Assembly (NCBI RefSeq): GCF_006442205.1
Contig: NZ_VFVR01000001.1
Span: forward strand, 930,001 to 994,000
Length of the DNA: 64,000 bases
From: Mesorhizobium sp. B2-3-12
GTDB lineage: Bacteria; Pseudomonadota; Alphaproteobacteria; Rhizobiales; Rhizobiaceae
Direction: 5' to 3'
Shown: piece after piece, positions 8,495 through 16,323 of the stretch
How the letters are laid out: each line of letters opens with the position of its first letter
Numbering within the stretch: position 1 is the stretch's first letter
Program-made: the position numbers and the translations under genes
The notes under the pieces: model-generated
Told to the model about the DNA's origin: nothing
The model's input: the letters and a program-made list of their open reading frames with translations, nothing else
The model's database searches: none

Positions 8495-8519
8495 TTCCCC
8501 ATGTTTTCGTTTTGGGGAA
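8495..8519 (-). promoter_or_regulatory. Hairpin over the preT ribosome-binding site
   Basis: Inverted arms TTCCCCA and TGGGGAA (7 bp, 11-nt loop) lie just before the preT ATG at 8488. On the transcript the second arm contains the only good Shine-Dalgarno match, so translation may be affected by this fold. No ligand motif is recognised. Confidence 0.35.
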
Positions 8520-8538
8520 GGCTAGCACGTTTTATTTT

Positions 8539-8554
8539 TTTATCAATTGGTCAA
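8539..8554. promoter_or_regulatory. Probable RutR operator of the preT operon
   Basis: TTTATCAATTGGTCAA matches the RutR consensus TTGACCANNTGGTCAA at 12 of 14 fixed positions, with a perfect right half. It lies 51-66 bp upstream of the preT start, in the expected promoter region. Confidence 0.7.
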
Positions 8555-8607
8555 TTTTCGACGCAAGCCACTGATAACGCTGGATAAACATGATACTGTT
8601 ACTCATG

Positions 8608-9345
8608 TTATGAGAGCCGCAGTGGTGTGTGCAGAGCATGCGAATGGTCGGTATCGAGTGGGCGGCCATGGATCGCCCGAACCTCGTGCGCGACCAATTC
8701 CTGCAACCGCCATAGATTGCGGTCGTGGATGCCGAACGCTTCGAGGTGGCTGACGGTGTTGTAGAGATACTCGGCGCCGGATCCGATATGCCCGCACGCC
8801 CTGGCCAGCACGCGCGCCACCTTGTCCAGCGGCTGACTGAGTGACGTTCCCCGCCCTTTCACACCCACCCAGAAACCAAGCGCCCGCAACGCGCCTTGCG
8901 CCGTGTGCACCGGCAACCATCGGACCGAACTGACGCTCTCGTGGTCGGAGATTTCACGCCGCAGCAGCCTTTCGATCTGGGCCGGTTTCTCGCCCTCCGG
9001 CAGGCGGTAGATCACGCCATTGCAGCGCCCGCCCCGTTCCAGCGCCATCATCAGTCCCGGCTGCTCGGCGCTGCCGCGCCAACGCACCATGTCCAGACAG
9101 AAGGATCGATGCCAGCCGAAAGCGGTTGCGAGCTGTTGTTCGACCGATTCGAATTCCGGCTTCCAGATCAGCGATCCGTAGGCGAACACCCAGAGCGGCC
9201 CCGCGTCCGCTTCATCGGAAAGCCGCGCGGCAAGCGTCCGGAAATCCTCGTCGTTCAACTCCGTCCAGCTCGGATCCGGGCCGGGGTCGGCCTCTTCCCG
9301 ATGGCACAGTGCGACAAGCTCAGGCGTAAGCGACATAAGGCGCAT
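8608..9345 (-). CDS. ChaC-type gamma-glutamylcyclotransferase
   Basis: A 245-residue ChaC family protein. The diagnostic FAYGSLIWKPEF phosphate/substrate loop is at about residues 53-64, followed by FGWHRSFCLDMVRWRGS and YLYNTVSHLEAFGIHD typical of ChaC. Family members cleave glutathione to 5-oxoproline and Cys-Gly in the cytoplasm. It stands alone behind the preT promoter region and on the same strand. Two close in-frame ATGs (9345, 9336) are possible starts; neither has a strong ribosome-binding site. Family assignment is firm; glutathione specificity is inferred. Confidence 0.88.
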   Translation of the reverse strand: MRLMSLTPELVALCHREEADPGPDPSWTELNDEDFRTLAARLSDEADAGPLWVFAYGSLIWKPEFESVEQQLATAFGWHRSFCLDMVRWRGSAEQPGLMMALERGGRCNGVIYRLPEGEKPAQIERLLRREISDHESVSSVRWLPVHTAQGALRALGFWVGVKGRGTSLSQPLDKVARVLARACGHIGSGAEYLYNTVSHLEAFGIHDRNLWRLQELVAHEVRAIHGRPLDTDHSHALHTPLRLS

Positions 9346-9517
9346 GAATCGACAGCCCCCTTACCGCAGACAAATCGAAAACCGCGGGATACGCAAGCCC
9401 GGGAACGCTTGGCGAGGGTTGACCATTATTATCCCGGCGGGTGTCGGATTTCCGTCGTGAAGATCGTCCTGGGATGGATCGAACGACGATCGGTGCACAA
9501 AGGTGAGGAGACCGACA

Positions 9518-10294
9518 ATGCCAAAATCCCCCATGCCCTTCTTCTGGTACGAACTGCTGACATCGGACCTCGACGCCGCCGAGGCTTTCTACACCGCCGT
9601 GGTCGGCTGGAGGGCCGAGCCTTTCGACAAGGCTCCCGGAATGCCGCGCTACATCGTCATGAATGTTGGCGAGCGTGGCGTCGGCGGCCTGATGACGATG
9701 CCGCAGGATGCGGCCAAGATGGGCATGCCGCCCGCCTGGCTGGGCTATATCCACGCCAGGGATGTCGATGCCGCCACGGCGTCGCTGGAAAAGGCAGGCG
9801 GCGCCGTTCACCGCCAGCCCGACGACATTCCCGGCGTCGGCCGCTTCGCCGTCGTTGCCGATCCGCAGGGCGCGACCTTCATGTTCCTGCAGCCGAACGG
9901 CCCCGATCAGCCCGTGGTGCCGGCGAGCACGCCGGGCCATATCGGCTGGCATGAGCTCTACACATCGGACTGGAAGGCCGCCTTCGATTTCTATTCCGGC
10001 CAGTTCGGCTGGGCCAATGCCGGCGAATTCGACATGGGTCCGATGGGCATCTACCAGACCTTTACCGCCGGCCCCGAATCCGGCGGTGGCATCATGAACA
10101 AGCCCGAGCAGATTCCGGTGCCGGTCTGGCAGTTCTATTTCAATGTCACCGGCATCGACGCGGCCGCAAAACGCGTCACCGACAATGGCGGCAAGATCCT
10201 GATGGGACCCATGGAGGTCCCCGGAGGCAGCTGGGTCGTGCAATGCCAGGATCCGCAAGGCGCGCATTTCGCCTTGATGGCGCCGGTACGGTGA
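9518..10294 (+). CDS. Two-domain VOC (glyoxalase-like) protein
   Basis: A 258-residue protein with two tandem vicinal-oxygen-chelate modules, roughly residues 5-120 and 130-255. Each begins with a WYEL/WHELYTSD segment and ends in a DPQGA(T/H)F strand. The layout matches VOC proteins related to the mycobacterial 27-30 kDa antigen group, usually of unknown substrate. The ATG at 9518 was preferred over an upstream GTG (9503) because GAGGAG-like sequence precedes it. It stands alone and converges on the next gene. Confidence 0.85.
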   Translation: MPKSPMPFFWYELLTSDLDAAEAFYTAVVGWRAEPFDKAPGMPRYIVMNVGERGVGGLMTMPQDAAKMGMPPAWLGYIHARDVDAATASLEKAGGAVHRQPDDIPGVGRFAVVADPQGATFMFLQPNGPDQPVVPASTPGHIGWHELYTSDWKAAFDFYSGQFGWANAGEFDMGPMGIYQTFTAGPESGGGIMNKPEQIPVPVWQFYFNVTGIDAAAKRVTDNGGKILMGPMEVPGGSWVVQCQDPQGAHFALMAPVR

Positions 10295-10320
10295 GCGCCC
10301 CCGCCAGCCGCGGATATCAT

Positions 10321-10356
10321 CGGTGCTGGCGTCGGCTCACTCCGGCGCCAGCACCG
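10321..10356. terminator. Possible bidirectional terminator between convergent genes
   Basis: Perfect 11-bp arms (CGGTGCTGGCG and CGCCAGCACCG) enclose a 14-nt loop holding the stop codon of the minus-strand gene. There is no T-run, so termination is only likely by position. Confidence 0.4.
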
Positions 10357-10825
10357 CGACCTTGAGGCTCTCTTTCTTGGCACCGCTGAACTGGACGGTG
10401 GCCTCACCCGACGCAAGCTTGAAGCGTACGCTCTTGCGGATGCCGGGGCAGGTCTTGACGCCGCTATAGCCGGATGATTTCACGGCCTTGCCGTCCTGGA
10501 TGACATCGATCCACGCCTCGCCCGACAGGCTGATCTGGATGGCGCCGTCAGGCGGCACCGCGACACTGGCGACGGCGCCGAACGTGCCCTCCGCCGGCGC
10601 GCGTTCGGGCGGCACCGCGAAGCCGGCCTTGTCGTTCGGCACCAGCGCCAGATCCGCGGCGGCACCTACCGCCAGTGCCGCTCCGGACGGCGTCGAGGGT
10701 GCCCCTGCGAACAGCGCCTGTTCGCGCGTTACCGGCCATTTGAAGGCCTCGCAGCCGGCGTCCTCGGCCATGGCGAAGCTGGTACTTGTCAGGATTGCGA
10801 ATAGGGTGACGGCGACGTTTTTCAT
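10337..10825 (-). CDS. Secreted protein of unknown function
   Basis: A 162-residue protein starting at ATG 10825 with a clear Sec signal peptide (KNVAVTLFAILTSTSFAMA, cleavage before EDAGC). The mature part is alanine-, valine- and glycine-rich with alternating hydrophobic strands and two cysteines (GCEAF and KTCPG) that could form a disulfide. I do not recognise a named family. The open frame extends 11 codons upstream, but the signal peptide favours the shorter form. It is monocistronic. Confidence 0.7.
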   Translation of the reverse strand: MKNVAVTLFAILTSTSFAMAEDAGCEAFKWPVTREQALFAGAPSTPSGAALAVGAAADLALVPNDKAGFAVPPERAPAEGTFGAVASVAVPPDGAIQISLSGEAWIDVIQDGKAVKSSGYSGVKTCPGIRKSVRFKLASGEATVQFSGAKKESLKVAVLAPE

Positions 10826-11025
10826 GGCAAAGCGACCCACATGTCTGGATGTCCACAACTCAATACAACCAAATTAAGAATAATGCAACCCTGGCGCGCA
10901 GCTATGAAAGGTCAGGCCGGGGCACATTTCCAATCACCAATTGTTGATGGCAGACCATGGGAAATGGATGGTCCATTGCCGGGTGATAAACTATGGCCGG
11001 CCGGGACGCTGAAATGGAGTTTTAG

Positions 11026-11421
11026 ATGAAGCTTTTCGATGGCCTCTCCAAATACCAGCCGCAGGCGCTTGGCGTGCTGCGCATCATGACCGCGCTGCAG
11101 TTCATCGAGCACGGCACGCAGAAACTGTTCAATTTCCCCGCCAGCGACCACGCTGCCGCCGCATTGAGCGGACTGCCGCTAGCCGCCGGCATCCTCGAAT
11201 TCGCCGGCGGCGTTCTCCTGGCACTAGGCTTGTTCACCCGCCCGGTCGCGTTCCTTCTGGCCGGTGAAATGGCGATCGCCTATTTCATGGCGCACTACCC
11301 GCGCAACTTCTTCCCCATCAACAACAGCGGCGATGCGGCAATCTCGTTCTGCTTCATCTTCCTCTATCTGGTCTTCGCCGGCGCCGGCGCCTTCGCGCTG
11401 GACAATCGCGGCAAGGCCTGA
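11026..11421 (+). CDS. DoxX-family membrane protein
   Basis: A 131-residue, four-helix membrane protein with the DoxX signatures LRIMTALQFIEHGTQKLF and AGILEFAGGVLLALGLFTRPVA. Members of the family are small inner-membrane proteins often tied to redox or thiol stress, but a specific activity is not assignable. A GGAG ribosome-binding site lies just before the ATG. It stands alone and converges on the DMGDH-like gene with a hairpin between them. Confidence 0.88.
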   Translation: MKLFDGLSKYQPQALGVLRIMTALQFIEHGTQKLFNFPASDHAAAALSGLPLAAGILEFAGGVLLALGLFTRPVAFLLAGEMAIAYFMAHYPRNFFPINNSGDAAISFCFIFLYLVFAGAGAFALDNRGKA

Positions 11422-11429
11422 TGCCCCGT

Positions 11430-11453
11430 GCGGGGGTGAACCCTCACCCCCGC
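11430..11453. terminator. Hairpin between convergent doxX-like and DMGDH-like genes
   Basis: A perfect 10-bp stem (GCGGGGGTGA with TCACCCCCGC) with a 4-nt loop. The flavoprotein stop codon lies inside the right arm. It probably terminates both transcripts, although there is no T-run. Confidence 0.55.
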
Positions 11454-13885
11454 ATCCGTTCGAAATTCGCATCGAACAGCGGCGCCGCCTGCATGCGCGC
11501 CGCATGCCGCTTGCCCAGCAACTCGATCTCGAAACCGTCGCTCTCCTCGGCGATCTCCTTCGGCACATAGCCGACGGCGACCGACTTTTTCGAATGATGG
11601 GCATAGCCGCCCGACGTCACCCAACCGCGCACCGCGCCGCCGAACCAGATCGGCTCGTCGCCGATGACGTCCGCATCGTCGGCTTCGACGATGAAGGCGC
11701 GCAGCCTGAGCTTGCCGCCCTGCTTGCGCTCGGCCAGCGCCGCCGCCTTGCCGATGAAGTCGGCATCCTTGCCATAGGCGACGAAGCGGTCGAGCCCGGC
11801 TTCCAGCGGCCCGTAGATCGGCCGGTATTCGCGCCCCCATGAGCCGTAATTCTTCTCGAGCCTGAGCGCGTTGAGCGCGCGCGAACCGAACAGGCCGATG
11901 CCGAACTCCTCTCCCGCCGCCATCAGCGCCTGATAGGCGGCGCGCTGATATTCCGGCGCCAGCCAGATTTCGTAGCCGAGATCGCCGGTGTAGCTGACCC
12001 GGCCGACCAGGCACGGCGCCATGCCGATATCCATCCGACCGATGGCCATGAAGGGAAACGCCGCGTTCGATACGTCGAAGCGCGTGGCTTTCGCCAGCAC
12101 GTCCCTCGCCCTGGGGCCGGCGATCGACAGGCCGGTGAGCTTTTGCCCCAGCGCCTCGACATGGACCGAGCCGTCATCGGGCAGATGCTGCTCGAACCAG
12201 CGCATGTGATATTGCTCGGCGATGCCGGAGCCGGCCAGGAACCAGCCCCCCTCTTCCCGATCCTGGGGGCCCAGATTGGCCAGCGTGAAATCGCCGATCA
12301 GCCTGCCATCTTCCTTCAGCATCGGCGCCAGCGTCATGCGACCGGGCTTCGGCAGCTTGCAGGCGAGCAACCGGTCGAGCCAGGCCGCCGCGCCCTCGCC
12401 CGTCACCTTGTACTTGGCGAAGCTCGATATCTCCGACAGGCCGACACCCGACCGCACAGCCCCGACTTCGGCGGCGACATGAGTGAAATCGCTCGAGCGC
12501 CGCCACGAGAACTCGTCCTTGACGCCTTCCGGCGCGTACCAGAGCGGCACCTCCAGCCCAAAGGCAACGCCCCACTGCGCGCCCTTGGCCGACAACAGGT
12601 CGTAGACCGGCGTCGTCTTCAGCGGCCGCCCGGCGGGGAGTTCCTCATTGGGGAAGCGGATTGAAAAGCGCCTGGAATAGTTTTCGCGCACCTTGGCGTT
12701 GGTGTAGGCCATGCCAGCCCAGTCGCCGTAGCGGGCCACGTCCATGGCCCAGATGTCGGCGCCGGGATCGCCCTCGATCATCCAGTTGGACAGCGCCAAG
12801 CCGACGCCGCCGCCCTGCGAAAAACCGGCCATGACACCGCAGGCGACCCAAAAACCCGGCAGGCCGCGCACCGGCCCGACCAGCGGGTTGCCGTCGGGCG
12901 CGAAGGTGAAGGGCCCGTTGATGATCTGCTTGATGCCGGTGTTCTGGAAGGCCGGGAAATGCCGGAAGCCGACCTCGAGCGACGGCGCGATACGGTCGAT
13001 ATCCGGTTCCAGCAATTCATGGCCGAAATTCCACGGCGTGGAGTATTCGGACCACGGCTTGTTGGCCTTCTCGTAGGTGCCCATCAGCATGCCGCCGCGC
13101 TCCTGGCGCAGGTAAAGCTCGCCGTCGAAATCGACCGCGTGGATGATCTCGGTGCCGGTCGTCTCGTTCCAGGCAGCGACCTCCGGCATGTCCTCGGTGA
13201 TCAGGTACATGTGCTCCATCGCCAGCACCGGCAGTTCGAGGCCGACCATGCGGCCGACCTCGCGCGCCCACAGGCCGCCGGCGTTGACGACATGCTCGGC
13301 CACCACCTCGCCCTTGTTGGTGATGACGCGCCACAGCCCGTCGGGACGACGAACAATGTCTTCCACCTTGGTGAAGCGTTCGATCTCGGCGCCCAGCTTC
13401 CGCGCCGCCTTGGCATAGGCGTGCGTGACGCCCGAGGGATCGAGATGGCCGTCCTCCTTGTTGCGGACGGCGCCGACGAACTGGCTGGGGTCGAGCAGCG
13501 GCATGAGTTCGGCCGCCTCTTTCGGCGAGATTTCCTCCAGCTCGATGCCGAGATAGCGCCCCTTGGCGACGACCCCGCGCAGCCAGTCGAGCCGCGCCTC
13601 GGTGGCGGCAAGCAAGACGCCGCCGGTCAGGTGTACGCCGGTGGCCTGTCCCGACAGCTCCTCGATCTCCTTGTAGAGGTTGATGGTGTACTTCTGCAGC
13701 TTGGCGACGTTGGGGTCGCCATTGATCGTGTGCATGCCGCCGGCCGCGTGCCAGGTCGAGCCCGATGTCAGCTCGTCGCGTTCCAGGAGCACGACATCCG
13801 TCCAGCCGTGGCGGGCGAGATGGAACAGCACGGAACATCCGACGACGCCACCGCCAATGACCACGACCTTTGCATGCGATTTCAT
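11444..13885 (-). CDS. Dimethylglycine/sarcosine dehydrogenase-like flavoprotein (DAO-GcvT fusion)
   Basis: An 813-residue FAD oxidoreductase. The N-terminal DAO domain has the dinucleotide loop VIGGGVVGC (about 9-17) and GSTWHAAG, where His46 matches the residue that covalently binds FAD in dimethylglycine dehydrogenase. The C-terminal half is a GcvT-like tetrahydrofolate-binding module (GLSEISSFAKYKVTGEGAAAW, GYEIWLAPE, EKNYGSWGREYRPIYGP). Such enzymes oxidatively demethylate N-methyl amines and pass the one-carbon unit to folate. It lies 78 nt downstream of mttB on the same strand, so a joint role in methylated-amine breakdown is likely. The exact substrate is unknown. Confidence 0.88.
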   Translation of the reverse strand: MKSHAKVVVIGGGVVGCSVLFHLARHGWTDVVLLERDELTSGSTWHAAGGMHTINGDPNVAKLQKYTINLYKEIEELSGQATGVHLTGGVLLAATEARLDWLRGVVAKGRYLGIELEEISPKEAAELMPLLDPSQFVGAVRNKEDGHLDPSGVTHAYAKAARKLGAEIERFTKVEDIVRRPDGLWRVITNKGEVVAEHVVNAGGLWAREVGRMVGLELPVLAMEHMYLITEDMPEVAAWNETTGTEIIHAVDFDGELYLRQERGGMLMGTYEKANKPWSEYSTPWNFGHELLEPDIDRIAPSLEVGFRHFPAFQNTGIKQIINGPFTFAPDGNPLVGPVRGLPGFWVACGVMAGFSQGGGVGLALSNWMIEGDPGADIWAMDVARYGDWAGMAYTNAKVRENYSRRFSIRFPNEELPAGRPLKTTPVYDLLSAKGAQWGVAFGLEVPLWYAPEGVKDEFSWRRSSDFTHVAAEVGAVRSGVGLSEISSFAKYKVTGEGAAAWLDRLLACKLPKPGRMTLAPMLKEDGRLIGDFTLANLGPQDREEGGWFLAGSGIAEQYHMRWFEQHLPDDGSVHVEALGQKLTGLSIAGPRARDVLAKATRFDVSNAAFPFMAIGRMDIGMAPCLVGRVSYTGDLGYEIWLAPEYQRAAYQALMAAGEEFGIGLFGSRALNALRLEKNYGSWGREYRPIYGPLEAGLDRFVAYGKDADFIGKAAALAERKQGGKLRLRAFIVEADDADVIGDEPIWFGGAVRGWVTSGGYAHHSKKSVAVGYVPKEIAEESDGFEIELLGKRHAARMQAAPLFDANFERMRG

Positions 13886-13963
13886 GAGTTTTTCTCTGAT
13901 ATCAGTGAGTTGGGAAGACGAATTGAATCGAAAGGCCAGCGCCTCGCGCGAACACTGCGAAAA

Positions 13964-15502
13964 TCACGGCTCGCCCTGCCCGATCGCTTGCCTGCGCCTG
14001 GTCACATAGGCCTCGAGCTCGTCGCGCACCGCGATATCCATCGTCGGCTCGACATACTCTTCAATCGCCTTTTTCCACAGCCGCGTCGCGCGCGCGGTCG
14101 CGTCGAGGCCACCGGCCTCCTGCCAGGCTTCGAAATTCTGCCAGTTGGACAGCATTGGCTGGTAGAAGGCGGTCGCATAGCGCTCCAGCGTGTGCGGCTC
14201 GCCGAAGAAATGGCCGCCGGTCGGAACCGCGCCCAGCGCCTCGACGGCCAATTCAGCCTCGTCGACCACGATCGGGCGCAAAAACTCCATCATGTGCTGG
14301 ATCATCTCGACGTCGATGATGAATTTCTCGAACGACGCCGTCAGCCCGCCCTCCTGCCAGCCCGCGGCATGATAGACCAGATTGCCATGGCCGAGCACGG
14401 CGCCCCACAGCGCCATCAGCGTCTCATAGGCGCCCTGTGCGTCGGCGGCGTTGGAGGCGGAGCCCGGCGTCGTCCGGTATGGCAGGCCGTAGCGGCGGGC
14501 CAATTGTCCGGAGGCTATGTTGGCCTTGGTGTTTTCGGGCGTGCCGAAGGCCGGCGCGCCCGACTTCATGTCGACATTGGAGGTGAAGGCGCCGTACATC
14601 ACCGGTGCGCCGGGGCGCACGAGTTGCGTCAGCACGACGCCGACCAGCGCCTCGGCATTCTGCTGCGCCAAGGCGCCGGCCAACGTCACCGGGCTCATCG
14701 CTCCCATCAGCGTGAACGGCGTTACAGCCACCGACTGGCCGAATTCTGCCATCGTCATCAGCCCCTCGGCCATCATCTCGTCGAAGCGGCGCGGCGAGTT
14801 GACCGAGATGATGGTGGCGATGCCGGGATCGTCGCGCATCCGGTCCAGCGTCAGTCCGCGCGAAATCGCCATCATCTCGATACCGTCCAGCGCCCTGCCT
14901 CGGCCGATCGCCGAGACATGGAAACTCTTGTCGGTCAGCGTGAGATTGGTGAAGTAGGTGTCGAGATGGCGCGAGTTGGCCGGCAATTCGACCGGCGCGC
15001 AGACCTGGTTGCCGAGCATGTGGACGCAGTTGAAGTGCTGCGCCAGCCGGGTGAGATCGGCATAGTCGCGCAGATTGCCGGCGCGGCGCCCGCGCTCCAT
15101 GTCGTGCACGTTCGGCGGCCCGGCAACGAGGGTGAAATTGATGGTGTCGCCACCGAGATGGATTGTGTTGGCAGGATTGCGCGGGGTCAGCGTGTAGGTG
15201 GCCCGCGTCGTCTTCAGCGCCTCGTCGACCATGCCGCGATCGACACGCACATTCGCCGTCGCGTGATCGACCTTGGCTCCGGTCTTCTCGAACAGCGACA
15301 GCGCCCGAGGGCTCATCACCTCGATGCCGAAATTCTCCAATATGTGCATCGACGCCTGATGGATCGCCTCGATCTGGTCGGACGACAGCAACGCCATCGG
15401 CGGATAGGGATTCGTCACCCGTCGGGGCGGCAGTTGCGCGATGGGCGCTGGCCCCCGGTTGCTCGTGCGCTCCGCGCCGCGCTTTCGTCTTGGTTCGGTC
15501 AT
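13964..15502 (-). CDS. mttB: MttB-family (non-pyrrolysine) amine methyltransferase
   Basis: A 512-residue member of the trimethylamine methyltransferase MttB superfamily. Recognisable segments are IHQASMHILENFGIEVMSP, NFTLVAGPPNVHDMERGRRAG and HGAGWQEGGL-like YHAAGWQEGGLTASFEKF. The frame is open throughout, so it has no amber codon and belongs to the non-Pyl group, in which some members demethylate glycine betaine or other quaternary amines through a corrinoid protein. No corrinoid protein or activase gene lies in the window. I start it at ATG 15502; the frame is open for another 178 codons upstream but that part has no homology I recognise. It probably forms an operon with the DMGDH-like gene. 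Confidence 0.88.
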   Translation of the reverse strand: MTEPRRKRGAERTSNRGPAPIAQLPPRRVTNPYPPMALLSSDQIEAIHQASMHILENFGIEVMSPRALSLFEKTGAKVDHATANVRVDRGMVDEALKTTRATYTLTPRNPANTIHLGGDTINFTLVAGPPNVHDMERGRRAGNLRDYADLTRLAQHFNCVHMLGNQVCAPVELPANSRHLDTYFTNLTLTDKSFHVSAIGRGRALDGIEMMAISRGLTLDRMRDDPGIATIISVNSPRRFDEMMAEGLMTMAEFGQSVAVTPFTLMGAMSPVTLAGALAQQNAEALVGVVLTQLVRPGAPVMYGAFTSNVDMKSGAPAFGTPENTKANIASGQLARRYGLPYRTTPGSASNAADAQGAYETLMALWGAVLGHGNLVYHAAGWQEGGLTASFEKFIIDVEMIQHMMEFLRPIVVDEAELAVEALGAVPTGGHFFGEPHTLERYATAFYQPMLSNWQNFEAWQEAGGLDATARATRLWKKAIEEYVEPTMDIAVRDELEAYVTRRRQAIGQGEP

Positions 15503-15719
15503 GCCGGCATCAAAGCTCGGGCAAACCAGGCAAGCTGTCAGAAATACGCCATCCACGGGCGTGATTTTAGCCAAGGCGGCATATCTGGATAATCCATTTA
15601 GAAATAGCGACGCATTACGTCGCTTTACCGATACGTCACCGCCGTGAGCCGATGACGCCTGACGGCCATTAACGGACTCGGCAAGATTCCCTTTATGATT
15701 TCGGCCTATTGCTCCTCCC

Positions 15720-16310
15720 ATGCGTAGGTCGAGTTTTAGTAAAATTGTAGCGGTTTGCGCGCTGTTGGCGCTTTCGGCTTGCGCCACCGCGCCCAGCCAC
15801 ATCAACAACGTCTGCGCCGTCTTCGACCAGAATGACGGCTGGTTCGACAATTGGCAGTCGGCGGCCGAGCGCGCGTCGCGGAAATACGGCGTGCCGGTGC
15901 CGGTGCTGATGGCCACCGTGCGCAAGGAATCCGGCTTCAAGAGCAATGCCCGCCCGCCGCGCACCAAGCTGCTCGGCTTCATTCCGTGGAAGCACGTCTC
16001 CTCGGCCACAGGCTTTTCGCAGGCGCTGGACGGCACCTGGTCGCAATATCAGCGCGAGACCGGCAACTGGGCGGCACGGCGCACGAAATTCGCCGACGCG
16101 GTCGACTTCGTCGGCTGGTACCATTCCAAGACGTCAGACAGCTACGGCGTCGCGCGAAACGACACCTATAATCTCTACCTCGCCTATTATCTCGGCTGGA
16201 GCGCCTATGGCCGTGGCAACCGTGGCGACGCCGGCGTGCAGGGTTATGCGCGGGCCACCGACAAGATGGCCAGAGACTATGACGCGCAGCTAAGGCAGTG
16301 CGGCAACTGA
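15720..16310 (+). CDS. Lipoprotein with SLT-type transglycosylase domain
   Basis: A 196-residue protein with a lipoprotein signal (lipobox LSAC, Cys21). The rest resembles a goose-lysozyme/SLT fold: the likely catalytic Glu is in TVRKESGF (about residue 70), followed by ATGFSQALDGTWSQYQRETG and YNLYLAYYLGWSAYGRG. It is probably an outer-membrane-anchored murein lytic transglycosylase. The start ATG follows a TCCTCCCAT context with no strong ribosome-binding site. It is divergent from mttB and converges with the ABC transporter operon. Confidence 0.82.
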   Translation: MRRSSFSKIVAVCALLALSACATAPSHINNVCAVFDQNDGWFDNWQSAAERASRKYGVPVPVLMATVRKESGFKSNARPPRTKLLGFIPWKHVSSATGFSQALDGTWSQYQRETGNWAARRTKFADAVDFVGWYHSKTSDSYGVARNDTYNLYLAYYLGWSAYGRGNRGDAGVQGYARATDKMARDYDAQLRQCGN

Positions 16311-16323
16311 TACCCTGCCTGGG

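Noticed and set aside
13964..15502. Pyrrolysine-containing MttB
   Set aside because: The frame has no internal amber codon and no pyl genes are visible, so it belongs to the non-Pyl group.
12959..15592. 877-codon open frame on the plus strand opposite the DMGDH-like and mttB genes
   Set aside because: It is a shadow of two well-supported minus-strand genes; its product is His/Arg/Asp-rich with no recognisable domains, as expected for antisense frames in GC-rich DNA.
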